From CAJBLF01 sp964418415 (lineage in GTDB: Bacteria > Patescibacteriota > Gracilibacteria > Absconditabacterales > Absconditicoccaceae), in NCBI GenBank assembly GCA_964418415.1, contig CAYQLB010000005.1, positions 1-44,957 of the forward strand: DNA of 44,957 bases, in the 5' to 3' direction. Positions 1 to 10,737 of this stretch are shown here, piece by piece (the first letter of the stretch is position 1; each line of letters begins with the position of its first letter). A model generated the notes under the pieces. The model had not been told where the DNA came from, did not search any database, and saw only the letters and a list, made by a program, of their open reading frames with translations. The translations under genes and the position numbers were made by a program.

Positions 1-108
1 ATTGAGTTGACTTTTTGTATATTTAGTATTTACTCTTTTTTTGTGATGTTTTTTTTAGTCTATATATAAATATATTTTGTAGTGTGTATTTTACCTTTTA
101 ATATAATT
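1..108. other. AT-rich left edge, no gene seen
   Basis: This stretch lies beyond the comF stop codon and is T-rich with no convincing coding frame. No clear hairpin terminator for comF is visible. It may belong to the 3' flank of a gene outside the window. Confidence 0.4.
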
Positions 109-939
109 CTATCCTGCATGTCTACCGAGAACTGCTCATCGAATTTTTATGTTTGGATAGTGAGCTTTTATACATTTCGCCAATTCATTAATCGTAGATC
201 AGGTAGTTGTGATATCATCGACGATAAGCAACGTTTCGTTGCCTATGAGGGCGAGATTTGGAGTCAGAGAAAATGCGTTTTTTAAATTTTTTAATCTGCC
301 TTCTCTTTTGAGGCTTGCCTGTGTTTTGGTGTATCTCTTTTTTTTTGCTATTTCAATTCGTGGAATTCCGGTGACTTCACTTAATTTTTTTGCTAATATT
401 TCTGACTGATTGTACCCTTTAATGAAGTGTTTTCTGTATCGGTGACTTGGGATTCGAGTGATTATAATTTTTTGTCTCTCTTTGTAAAAGGGAGATATAT
501 TCGCCGATGCGGATCAGGAATTTAGTGTCGCACGACTTAAATCCTCCTCCCCGACAAATCGGGGCACCTCCTCCTTTACAAAAGGAGGACAATTATTGAT
601 TTTTTTTTGAAAACTTTCATTCGTTTGTAATGCAATATTCAGTCTTTCGACGAGGAATCCGCCGATATCCTTTTTGTGGAAATACTTCAATTTCATGATG
701 AGTTTTTTGAGGAGTAAATCATATTTGAAGGGAATGATAATTCCTTCCAAGACAATTTTTTTTTCTGATCTACAATTCAAACATACCTTATAGTCTGCTG
801 AAAATCTATGACATATCGGACAGATCTCTGGATGAGGCTGTAATTTTGTTTTGCATTTTTTACATAAGTATTCGCCTATTGTTCAGCAAATAATGCATTG
901 TCTTGGGAATAATAAGTCTATAAAGTTCATAAGGTCCAT
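109..939 (-). CDS. comF: ComF family phosphoribosyltransferase-like protein
   Basis: ComF-family proteins are linked to DNA uptake and carry a PRPP-binding fold; here the product would be cytosolic. The 276-residue frame, read with UGA as Gly, begins MDLMNFIDLLFPRQCIICG. It has a two-part zinc ribbon (Cys 15, 18, 26, 29, 40, 43, 53, 56), the family motif RYRKHFIKGYNQSE, and the PRPP loop VDDITTTGST near residues 240-249, whose Gly is UGA. Four UGA codons are in frame; the stop is UAG. A second ATG lies at 930. The protein is about 40 residues longer than usual because residues ~116-153 are encoded by a palindromic repeat element. Under the standard code it would wrongly look like a broken gene. 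It is transcribed away from the adhesin gene at 1182. Confidence 0.9.
478..589 (-). repeat. palindromic repeat element inserted in frame in comF
   Basis: The element is bounded by two palindromes, 478-494 and 569-589; the latter is a perfect 9-bp-arm inverted repeat around ACA. An inner hairpin lies at 549-564 (CCCCGA, 4-nt loop, TCGGGG). On the comF coding strand the order is CTCCTTT, spacer, AAAGGAGGAGGT, hairpin, GGAGGATTT. The same order occurs in the intergenic copy at 27131-27232. The element keeps the comF frame only because one of its codons, UGA, is read as Gly. Confidence 0.75.
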
Positions 940-1003
940 AAAGTCTAAAGTCGATTGTATTGTAGAGTAGTGGTTTATGAAAAAAACTGACAAAGTTAGG
1001 AAA

Positions 1004-1021
1004 TTAGCACCCGGGTGCTAA
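1004..1021. promoter_or_regulatory. perfect 18-bp palindrome, operator candidate
   Basis: TTAGCACCCGGGTGCTAA is a perfect palindrome in the divergent space between comF and the adhesin gene. Its outer halves, TTAGCAC and GTGCTAA, equal the outer halves of the CIRCE operator bound by HrcA, but the usual 9-bp spacer is missing. A transcription-factor site is likely; which regulator binds it is unknown. Confidence 0.45.
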
Positions 1022-1133
1022 CGTATTATATATTACTATAAAATTTGTCAACATTTTACTCTTTGAAAATATATAAGTGTTGTCTTTTTTCCGTGAGATT
1101 GTCTTCTTTTTTGTGAAAAACCTCTTTGTCCGG

Positions 1134-1139
1134 TATACT
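1134..1139 (+). promoter_or_regulatory. putative -10 box of the adhesin gene
   Basis: TATACT, in the context GGTATACTTAC, lies 42 nt before the ATG at 1182. The same 11-mer occurs on the minus strand before tilS, and close variants lie before the genes at 13277 and 17448. Confidence 0.4.
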
Positions 1140-1181
1140 TACTACTATAGTATGTATATTTACTTTTATGATTATACAAAA

Positions 1182-4100
1182 ATGAACAACAAAACATCTT
1201 TTTCTTTGACTAAATCTTTTGTGATAGTACTGCTTTTATTAACTGGTTTTGGTATTTTTGTGCGTGCTGGATATGTCCCTATCCCCACAAGCATTGATAA
1301 TGCTCTTCAAGTAATCAAAAGATTGCTCGTCACTGATGATGGAACACAGACCTGAAACCCCGTGATGGATATCAATACCGGAGGAGCTGTTGTGGTGTAC
1401 GGTCCGCTTTTGGATGGTTCTGCAAATGCGTATATTACTGGATATACAGAAGGCGATCCTGTTTGGATTTCTCAAAAAGCCGGATATTATACAAAAAACG
1501 GAAATAGATCAGCAGGAATTTTTGATTAGTGAAAATGATCCTTTCCGAGATGCCCAAAAATCTGGATACTATACCAAATTGGATATAGATGCAAAATGAT
1601 ATCTTACATGATTTACTGAAATTGATTCCATCTTTTTGGGTAGTGATGCCGCTGATATCACTTCTTCCGAAATCTTTAATCGGAATACAGCATATGCTCG
1701 AGGTAATCATGCGACCAAATGATATCTTACCGGTGAAACTGACCCTTATTGGAATGCTGAAAAATCAAGCTATTATGATAAAGCAGATGTCGATGCTTTG
1801 ATTGGTGGTCTAGCTGGAGGCCTTACGTACAGGTGATGATGGGATTATTCTACCGGTGCTTTGCCAAGCGATGTAGAGACGTGATATCTTTATGTGATTT
1901 CCAACTCAGATCCGGCTGATTTTAATGGACTCCACATGGAATCTCCAGATCAGATTGTTGCAAACAAAAGTGTTGTTGGTCCTACTTCTACAGGCGATCG
2001 GGATGTCATAGAAAATGATTATAGCGAAACTGATCCTGTCTATTCTGCGAGTGCAGCTGCCAATGTCACTAATGATAAAATTTCCAATTGGGATACTGCA
2101 TATTGACGAGGCAATCATGCTACAATGTGATATCTGACCACAGAAAGCGATCCTGTGCGAAGTGGTGATAAGCCAAATTATTATACCAAATCTGCTATTG
2201 ATGCTAAGTGATATTTGACTACCTATACAGAAACGGATCCTGTTTTTGCAGCGAGTTCGGCGTATGGAATTACCAATACCAATCTGACTAATTGGAGTTT
2301 GGCCTATTCACGAGGTGATCATCGTTTGAGAGGATATATTACCGGAGAAACTGATAGTGTTTTTCTTGCCAGTGCCGCAAACAATGTAACCAATACAAAA
2401 ATTTCTCATTGGGATAGTGCCTATTCACGAGGTGATCATGCAAGTGGCGGATATTTAACATGATATACGGAAACTGATCCTAATTTTACCACAAGTGCTG
2501 CTTCTAATGTAACCAATACAAAAATTTCTCATTGGGATAGTGCGTATTCACGAGGCGATCACGCTAATTTTTGATATCTTACTGGTGAGACTGATCCTCA
2601 GATTGGTACTTTAGTACAAGATAAATGATGTTATGCAACAGGAGATAAGGTCGTTTGTGATCAAGATTTTACCTATGATGAGAGTGATCCTGTATTTATG
2701 GCCGCAAGTGGAGATTATTATTTAGCTTCCAATCCTGAAGGATATATTACTGCTGATACTAATGTTTGGGATATCTCGTGAGCAGATATTAGCAATAACA
2801 ATACAGGGAATGTCCTTATCAATAAGTATCTTAATATTTGATGACCTAATACCCTTTATCCTTTATATGTCTGGACAAATAATACTCAAGATGACTGGGC
2901 TAATTATATCACCGTAGATGGGCCAGCAGACCAAGAAAAATGATTTCAAATCTGAGCTGGACCTACAAGCTCCGATTATCAACGAGCCCGATATACTGAT
3001 GCTAATGAGGGTGGAGATAAAATGTATTTCATCAATGGTGAAAGTAATAGAGATGTTCTTACCTTAGCAGGTGGTGGTAGAGTTGGTATCAACGTGCCAA
3101 CCTTGCTTGGCACCAAAACGCCACCAGATTTGTTTTCTATTTTTCCACAATATTTTGACGGTGTGTTGGTCTATGATGGATCAGACTATATAGACAAGAC
3201 AGATCATGCATATACTTCTTTCTGAGATCCATTTGTCGTTGCTGGAGGTGATAACTATGTTCTTCTGGGTAAAATGAATAAACGAAGAGCTATGTATGTA
3301 GATATCGTGACTTCAGCAGGAAATTCAGATAGCATGAATGTCCAATATTCTAAAACATGAGGACAGCGAGAAAGTGTTGTATCTCGTGTGGATACTACAA
3401 ATAGATTGAAAGTCGATGGCACTATCTCTCGGGATATGAGTGCGTTTCAAAATTCATGGACAAAACAAAGTATAGATGGATCCAATGAATTATATTGGAT
3501 CAAGGTTTCTTTGAACTGACTTGTTGGTGATAATCCAACCGTACAGCTAATCACCAATAATGGGGTAAATAGGTTTGCCGTCTATGCGTGAGCCGGAGAT
3601 ACGACACCGGTCTTTGCTATAGATGCGAAAGGTAGGATTGGGATGACGCCACCAGAACTTTCGGGAAAATATGAAATGTGAAAACTTTCGTGAATACCAT
3701 ATAGTAAAATGGAAGTATTGGCTAATGATGGTCTAGAACATGATATAGTATATTACCTAGCGGATAATGATGCAGAGAATGATATGGCATTGAAGTTGGT
3801 CAAATCAAGATGAACAATAGACGATAAACTTGCTGTCGTGAATGGAGATGTTTTGTGAGGATTTCATGCAATGGGATATGATGGTGCGACATTTAGAGAT
3901 TCGTCGAATATCATATTTAGTGTGGATGGAGAATCAGACGTGATGGATATGCCAGGAAAAATATCTTTTTCTACCACACCAGATGGTGATGAGGTCCCAG
4001 TAGAGAGGATGACAATCAGAAATAATGGACGTGTAGGTATCGGTACTACATCACCTACGCAGACATTGACGGTCAGTGGAAATATTAATGTCACTGCATG

Positions 4101-6267
4101 ATACAAAGTGTATGATGGATCTGGAAATCCCTATCTAACTACAGCAGCGTTAAATGGCTATCTGACAGGCTTTACAGAGACGGATCCTATTTGGAATATA
4201 CAAAAAACGAATTATTATGATAAGACAGGAGTAGATACTCTGATAAATGGAATCAGAGCAGGAATGGTATATCAGTGATCTTGGGATTATTCTACCGGTG
4301 CTTTACCTGCAGATATTCATAAGTGAGATTTTTATGAAATTAGTGTAACAGGAACGGGATATAACTGACTGGACCTCTATGTCAGAGATATGATCATTGC
4401 CAACAAAGATGTAACGGGTCCTTCAGTTGGCGCTGATTGGTCGGTGATTATCATGGATGCAAATCCAAATATCGATCCTATCTTTACGGCAAGTCCCGCA
4501 TATGCTATTACTACTATTTTGATCAATAATTGGAATACCGCTTTCTGACGAGGTAATCATGCGACGAAATGATATCTCACGGGTGAAACTGATCCTCTCT
4601 GGACGATAGATAAGACGAGTTACTATACTAAGAATGAAGTGGATAATAAAATTTCTTCTAATGTGGGTATGTCATATCAATGATCTTGGGATTATTCTAC
4701 TGGTGCTTTGCCAAGCGATCCTTTGACTGGTTATTTTTATGTTGTTAGCCAAGAATGAGAATTTAGTGGATTACTTCTGCATGTGTGAGATATGTTTATA
4801 GCGAACAAAAATGTCTCTGGCTTTACAACGACTGGTGATCGAGATCTGATCGATCTGGCAATGAATGATGGAGATCCTATATTTACATCGAGTCCTGCAT
4901 ACACTATTACTAGCCAATTAATTTCCAATTGGAACTCCACATATACTCGAGGTGACCATCGTCTGGTGTGATATCTCACTGGTGAGAATGATCCAGTTTT
5001 CTCGGCAAGTGATGCGGTCAATGTGACAAATCTAAAAATTTCACATCGGGATACTGCATATTGACGAGGTAATCATGCAATCATGGGATATCTGACTAAT
5101 GCGTCCTTGACTAACTATGTGACTTGAGGACAATTGTCTGCTTACGTTTTACAATCACAGACGGGAAATCGAAATACCGCTTTCTGACGAGGCGATCATG
5201 CAAGTGCTGGATATCTCACTGGATATACAGAAACTGATCCGAACTTTACTGCAAGCGCTGCACATGGAATTACTCCATCAAATATCACCAATCGAAGTAC
5301 TGCATATTCTCGAGGCAATCATGCAGATGCAGGATATATCAAATCCTATACAGAAACCGATCCTGTCCGAAGTGCCGCTTCTACAAACTATTATACTAAA
5401 GCGCAAATAACTGGTTTGGGATATATTACTGCAAGTGCATTAACTCCTTATGTTTTACAATCACAGACAGGAAATCGGAATACCGCTTTCTGACGAGGTA
5501 ATCACGCAAGTGCTGGATATCTGACAGGATGATCGCTGACAAACTACTATACCAAAGCACAGGTAGATGGTATTGTTGTTACCAACTCTCCATGGATAGC
5601 CACTGGAACCAATTATTACTATGCTTCTGGTAAGATAGGAATCTGACTAAATAATCCTATCGATACGTTAGAAGTTCTAGGTACGGCGAGATTTGGATGA
5701 GCGGCATCGTATTCATATTTCGAATCAGATGGTACTTTGGTGTTTGCTGGTAACGCTACCGTATGGAATGATATCAATGTCGGACTGTTGGGAAATGGAT
5801 GATCTTCTCCAGACTTCGTTGCGATAAATGGTTCTGTCGTAATGACTTATTGTTATGATGGAGGCAATACGATAGAATATGCTTATTCGTCCGCTGAGAT
5901 GCAGCATGACCGGAAAGAATGAACAGCTTTCCATCCACATCTCCATATGATGCCTTCAGATGCCACTGCAGGTACTGGAAAATTTACTATGACGTATATT
6001 ATCGTTCCTACAAATGGCGTAGCTACGGCGCCAGTCGATATCACTCTGACACAGTATTTCCCAGCTGGTGGCGCTTGGAAATGATATATGCCAGATTTCC
6101 CAGAGATACCTTTGACTGGATACCATATCGGTGATCAAATATCGTTTAGGATTTCGAGAAGCCCAGCAGATGCTGCCGATACATATACCAAAGATATCTG
6201 TCTCAATAGTATCTGATTTCACTATGAAATTGATTCCATGGGTTCTAGACTAGAATATACTAAATAA
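1182..6267 (+). CDS. giant repetitive phage-tail-like surface protein (apparent frameshift)
   Basis: The product, about 1,690 residues, is predicted to be exported: an N-terminal hydrophobic segment (VIVLLLLTGFGIF) follows MNNKTSFSLTKSF. Many copies of a module ending in TAYxRGDHAxxGYLT, typical of phage tail-fibre-like proteins, form the two ends. A domain of about 85 residues marked by WDYSTGALP occurs three times. The middle holds NNGRVGIGTTSPTQTL, a motif common near tail-spike trimer regions. UGA is used as Gly throughout, often in KGYLT and GRGNHA. The start lies in one frame and everything after about 1500 in the +1 frame. A run of six A at 1493-1498 marks the switch; five A would restore YYTKTEIDQ. 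It is thus a sequencing error, a phase-variable tract or a slippage site. An upstream ATG at 1152 is possible. A role as adhesin or fibre is inferred. Confidence 0.8.
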
Positions 6268-6291
6268 TATTTATCTTCATCTTAATTCTAT

Positions 6292-8124
6292 ATGAGTAAA
6301 CTGTTCTGGACTTTATTTCTTATGCTCATAAGTGCACTGCCTGCATTCACTTTGGCCAATAGTCTGGAAAGATATGATTTTGATTCTACATTTTTTTCTG
6401 GAAGCTATTCTCCCGAAAATTATGAAACAGCAGATATCTATTTTAATCAGATAGGAAACGATTTCTGATGAAAAATATTTTTCCAAGATCTGAAAATGGT
6501 AGAGCTTACTCAGTTGGAAATAGTCTGATATGCACAGAGAGATTGTATGAAACAGGTGAGATGATTTTATCTTAATTCTGCACGTGGGAATAGAGTCCGA
6601 CCATTGGATGGAGATAGTCTGAACTACCTTAAATCTGTAGATTCTTCGTATGATAACTTAACGATGACGGGAGGTTTGTTTGTCTGCAGTAGTCCATCAA
6701 ATGGTGTCGTCTGATATATCCAACATGTATGGAGCGGAGAACTGTTTTCTCTTGTTGCATGACTGGAATATGATTTTCTCCATAATGATTATCTCCCTTC
6801 ATTTGCTCCCAATGGAAATTTCCTTTTTGAAAATGGGATAGCTACAGGATATCTCTGGGATAGTTATGGCGGTATTGCGCAAATTATTTGATCTGGCTTA
6901 GATGTCCAATATGTCTGTGATAACGGTTTCGTAGAAGATAATGAAGTTTGTGATGGGACCAGTAATGGCTTAGTTCCTGGATGATGTAATGATCATTGTG
7001 ATTGATATGTGACTAATATTTGTGGTAATAGTGTTACCGAAAATCCAGAAACTTGTGATGATGGAAATATCAATAGTTGAGATGGATGTTCATCACTTTG
7101 TCAGATTGAATCTTCTCCACCTCCTAGTGGTTGATGAGATAGATTATGACCAACACTTAAACCTGATGTCTGTCCTGATCATAGAGATTGTAGTGATAAC
7201 TATTATGATCTCGTATGTTGACCATGTGTTTCTACAGGTATTTCTGTTGATTCGCCTATTTTACTCTCATGATCTATTGGAGATTCTCCTTTTTCACAAG
7301 AACTTAATGAAGCCTATCTCCGAGCATATAGCGTTGGTATTACTACCATGCCTACTATCCAGAGAGCAAATATGACATGAACGCTTATCAGAAAACATGC
7401 AGCGAAGATGATCTCGGAGTTTGCTATAAAAGTTTTGGGTAAGAAACCTGATACTACCAGATCTTGTGTATTCTCAGATATTGCAGAAACTTCTGAAGAA
7501 ATGAAGTTCTATATGAAAATTTCTTGTCAGCTTGGTTTGATGGGACTCAATGCTGATGGAACTCCAAACACTTTCTTTACTCCGGATGGACAAGTAACAA
7601 GAGCACAATTTGGTACTATGTTATCGAGATTACTGTATGGTAACCTTAATAATGGTAAGCCAGGTCAACGATATGAAGCTCATCTCAATGCACTGAAAGC
7701 TGCTGGTATTATGAATAAAATTACTTTTCCAGAGATGTTGGAGATGAGGGGGCGGGTGATGCTTATGATGATGAGAATAGATCAACCTTCTTGATCTTCA
7801 GAACTTTCTTGAGATGAGGTGTCTTTTGAAGGATTTATCGATGATACATTATCTACATGAAGTAATTATGTGGCTATCAAATGAATTCTTTCTATATATG
7901 ATGTAGCTAGTATTGTTGTGAGTCATACTGATTCTTCTTGACCAGGAAAATATACTAATTATTCTTTACAAAAATTTCGTCCTGGAGACACGACGTTCGT
8001 CTTTTATGCCTATACAGACTATGCCTCTTTGACACTAAAAGATATTAATACCTATGTGATTCAATTCTTTGATAAAGAATGAACTCTCTTATTTACTAAG
8101 TCATTGTCTATTGTTCAAAAATAA
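6292..8124 (+). CDS. secreted Cys-rich repeat and S-layer homology protein
   Basis: The 610-residue frame starts with a signal peptide (MSKLFWTLFLMLISALPAFT). Around residues 215-275 lie Cys-rich repeats of the DUF4215 type, recognised by CGNSVTENPETCDDGN followed by GDGCSSLCQ. A Pro/Gly linker then leads to an SLH-like region near residues 340-490 (KMISEFAIKVLG, CVFSDI, GLMGLNADG, FTPDGQVTRAQFGTMLSRLL). A beta-rich tail ends the protein. SLH domains usually tie proteins to the cell-wall polymer, so it is probably a surface-anchored protein. It starts 24 bp after the adhesin stop and is likely co-transcribed with it. It uses many UGA-Gly codons, including inside the Cys-rich repeats. The exact function is unknown. 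Confidence 0.85.
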
Positions 8125-8157
8125 TTCTTCATATATCTCATAGTGAGATACTATCGT

Positions 8158-8188
8158 AAAAAAGGGGAGCATTGTCCCCCTTTTTTTT
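8158..8188. terminator. bidirectional rho-independent terminator
   Basis: A hairpin (AAGGGG, 8-nt loop, CCCCCTT) is flanked by A-rich sequence on the left and a T run on the right. It lies between two convergent genes and can serve both. Confidence 0.8.
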
Positions 8189-8232
8189 CTATGATGATAG
8201 AGATATTTATTTTTTGATGATTGTTTTAATCA

Positions 8233-8937
8233 TTATTTTTTAATAATGGCTTCGATTGCTGCAAATCCCATTTCTTCTTTATCGTTGATGAGGATATAAA
8301 GTTCATCACCTGCTTTTCCTTTGAAGAATGTTACTGCTGCTTGGTTGAGGAAATAATTCTTTCCATCATCGGTGATTGCAATGAATTTATTATCATCTGT
8401 CTTGGAAAGGATTGCTCTTATATGTTTTCTTTCTACTGGCTGGATCAGCTTGTAGATGAATTTTCCGTCTTCGAGTATCTTGAGCTTGAGATGATCTCCA
8501 GGAACTAATTTCGTTTTGCTTGAATAGTTCAATGGTACCGGGTATTTTTTCTGGTCTGCTCCGATCATGAAGTAGCCATCAAACATTCCTTCTACCACTT
8601 GTGCATTCTCTTCTGAATAACTCTTGAGTTCTGAAGCATCGGTGTTTTCTTGTTTGATTTCAACGCTATCAGGATTTTCAGGATCGAATTTTGCAAGCTG
8701 ATGTAATGTTAATCTCATTCTTTTCATGTCGTTTTCCATGTTTCCTAACATGTTTTGTACAAATTGTACCATTTGCTGATGTTTTGCCATCATTTCGTCT
8801 TTGTTTACTTTTTTAGTTGCTGCAACTTTTACGGGAGCAACTGGTTTTGCTGGTGCTTCAGCTTTTGTACTTGCAATTTTTGCTACTGGTTTTGCAGCTT
8901 TTGGCTCTGATTTTGCTGCTGTTTTGGTTTCTGCCAT
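8233..8937 (-). CDS. hypothetical protein with Ala/Lys/Pro-rich N-terminus
   Basis: I do not recognise this 234-residue protein with confidence. Residues 1-45 are a histone-H1-like Ala/Lys/Pro tail (MAETKTAAKSEPKAAKPVAK), probably disordered and basic. Residues ~46-85 look helical and Met/Gln-rich (MMAKHQQMVQFVQNMLGNM). The C-terminal ~120 residues look like small beta-barrel or OB-like domains (GYFMIGADQKKYPVP, PGDHLKLKILEDG, ITDDGKNYFLNQAAV). No signal peptide or membrane segment is seen. There is no in-frame UGA, unlike most neighbours, which could reflect strong expression (inference). Nucleic-acid binding is a guess from the basic tail. Confidence 0.8.
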   Translation of the reverse strand: MAETKTAAKSEPKAAKPVAKIASTKAEAPAKPVAPVKVAATKKVNKDEMMAKHQQMVQFVQNMLGNMENDMKRMRLTLHQLAKFDPENPDSVEIKQENTDASELKSYSEENAQVVEGMFDGYFMIGADQKKYPVPLNYSSKTKLVPGDHLKLKILEDGKFIYKLIQPVERKHIRAILSKTDDNKFIAITDDGKNYFLNQAAVTFFKGKAGDELYILINDKEEMGFAAIEAIIKK

Positions 8938-9264
8938 TTTTTGTTTTTGTTTAAGAATAAAAATTTGTGATACTTAAGTATATGGGTTTCTCTAAAATAT
9001 GCAAATTTTTATACTATTCTATTCTTTGGTAAATTTATCCATCATTCACTCAGAACTACTGAAACATATTTTCCCTTACAGGACAGGTGAAGGATGATAT
9101 ATTTTGACATACAACATAATTTTATTTCGGAACTGTTCGATGGGTAAACTATGTATAAATATGTACAAGATGTTTTTTTCTTGTTTTTACAAACAAAATC
9201 CACATATATAGTATATCTATGTAATTTTCCTTGTTGGATTTTACACTTTAAATACAAAAAACAC
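8938..9264. other. AT-rich divergent intergenic region
   Basis: This region separates two divergent genes. A minus-strand TATACT-like box (CATATACTTAAG at about 8972-8983) may drive the gene ending at 8233. No RNA gene or repeat was recognised. Confidence 0.4.
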
Positions 9265-10194
9265 ATGAAGAAAGTTTTGAGTATATTTATGTTTGCTCTG
9301 TTATTTCTATGATTTAGTTTCGCGGTCGAAGGCGACTTACGGGATCGAATGGATAATCTCAATGATGAAATCCCTTTTGGATATGCAGTCAGTCAAAAAG
9401 TTACTGTCGATAGTATTACGGTAGATCATATCGTTCTCAAATCACCGGTCATTCAAGACGAACTCGGCAATAAAATCAAGAAATATACGGTGATGTTCTC
9501 TCAATATCCACTTTCTCAGATTCTCGAGGATACTACATTACTCGATCAATCCAAGGAAAAAACATTTGATTTCACTACCGTCAATACAGAAATTACTATG
9601 GAGCTCAAAGCTACTGAAGATGGTATCAATACCAATAATGTCTATTATGTTTCTATTATTCCCAAAGATAATAACGGTATTCTTGGAGAGATTTCCAATG
9701 AGCTTCGATTTAAACTTGCCACGCAAAAATATGGTGAGGGAAAACCGACTGATACATGAGCTTTGACACATGCAGCACCTTGAGCAAATATGAGTTTAGC
9801 ACATATTACCCACACTATTACCAGTAATAGAGCTACCTTGAGACGAACTTCTATCGATGGTTCCGATAAGATCGATATTTTCTTGTGGAATCCTACCAGC
9901 GAGATGTTCGAAAGACTTGGAAGTGTAAATATGTCTGATGAAACCTATACATTTACTCTTACGAGAAATGGTGAATATCTGGTCAATTTTATGCCAAATA
10001 ATGGTGGTACAGAATATCGTTATAGTTTCATCGCTAATGGTATTACTCCAGGTACAACTACTCCTACATCACCTACTAAACCCATTATTGGTAACAACAT
10101 TCCAGCAACAGGACCAAAAGAAAATGTTCTTATCGCATTGGCAATAGCTGTAGTATTCTATATTGTCTATAGGAAAGTGAGAGCGAAGCATTAA
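9265..10194 (+). CDS. exported Ig-like protein with sorting-signal-like C-terminus
   Basis: The 309-residue frame has a signal peptide (MKKVLSIFMFALLFLGFSFA, with one Gly as UGA), beta-rich fibronectin/Ig-like segments around residues 40-155 and 170-255, a Thr/Pro linker (TPGTTTPTSPTKP), and a C-terminal IPATGPKEN followed by a hydrophobic stretch and the basic end YRKVRAKH. That tail resembles an LPxTG-like cell-wall sorting signal. The GPxEN core also occurs in the protein at 33877-35526. It probably stands alone: a terminator follows and the gene to the left is divergent. A surface-displayed role is inferred; ligand and enzyme partner are unknown. No Shine-Dalgarno sequence precedes the ATG. 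Confidence 0.8.
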
Positions 10195-10230
10195 ATAGTC
10201 AATAACCAATAAAACTTAATGTACTTATAT

Positions 10231-10261
10231 AAAAAAAGTCCGCGAGTGTGCGGGCTTTTTG
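10231..10261. terminator. bidirectional rho-independent terminator
   Basis: A stem AGTCCGC/GCGGGCT (one G-U pair) with A-tract and T-tract flanks lies between convergent genes. Confidence 0.75.
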
Positions 10262-10364
10262 TGTTACTAATTTATTATTATACTCTAGTATTGATCGAGA
10301 TATTGTACTTTTTTGGTGATTAGATAGTTATTTTGAAAACTACAATACCATCTAAAACTATATA

Positions 10365-10730
10365 TTATCTAATAATTTCTGATGTGAAAAATTTTTCTTG
10401 AAATTCTGTTAGCGCTTTTATTTGATCATCGCCATAATTCATCCCCTTGGGAACCACGATAAGCTTATCATCATCGTCATTTGTTCTATGAATTATTGCA
10501 ATACACCTACCTTCGAATTCTTCAATTGGATCAAATATCCCAAGTACATAAGCATCCAATTCTTCCCCATCTGGTGCAATAGTGTTTGGAATAAATCCGT
10601 AGTTTACGCAATAAACAAAATTATGTTTGGGATGTTTTGTTCCCAGAGGTCTGTCTATTTTGACTTTTATTATTTTCCCTAAATACTTTTTTGCGTAATC
10701 CATGTTAGACGTATACTGGATGAAAATCAT
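10365..10730 (-). CDS. inorganic pyrophosphatase-like protein
   Basis: Class I pyrophosphatases split PPi to phosphate and pull biosynthetic reactions forward in the cytosol. The 121-residue frame has the family pattern: GKIIKVKIDRPLGTKHPKH, then NYGFIPNT, then DGEELDAYVLG, which matches the metal-binding DxDxxD-type loop with Glu at the middle position. HRTNDDDDKLIVV follows. It is shorter than the usual ~175 residues and lacks part of the C-terminus, so it is a minimal or divergent member. The start at ATG 10730 gives MIFIQYTSNMDYAKK; an internal ATG (MDYAKK) would also fit. It lies 7 bp downstream of a membrane-protein gene, in an operon with tilS. Confidence 0.8.
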   Translation of the reverse strand: MIFIQYTSNMDYAKKYLGKIIKVKIDRPLGTKHPKHNFVYCVNYGFIPNTIAPDGEELDAYVLGIFDPIEEFEGRCIAIIHRTNDDDDKLIVVPKGMNYGDDQIKALTEFQEKFFTSEIIR

Positions 10731-10737
10731 TATTTTT

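Noticed and set aside
1182..8124. Many short genes or pseudogenes cut by UGA
   Set aside because: All fragments lie in one frame joined only by UGA, and repeats and domains run across them; UGA=Gly explains the whole stretch apart from the single A-tract shift.
9042..9362. Minus-strand frame before the exported protein
   Set aside because: It overlaps the start of a clear signal-peptide gene and has no recognisable features.
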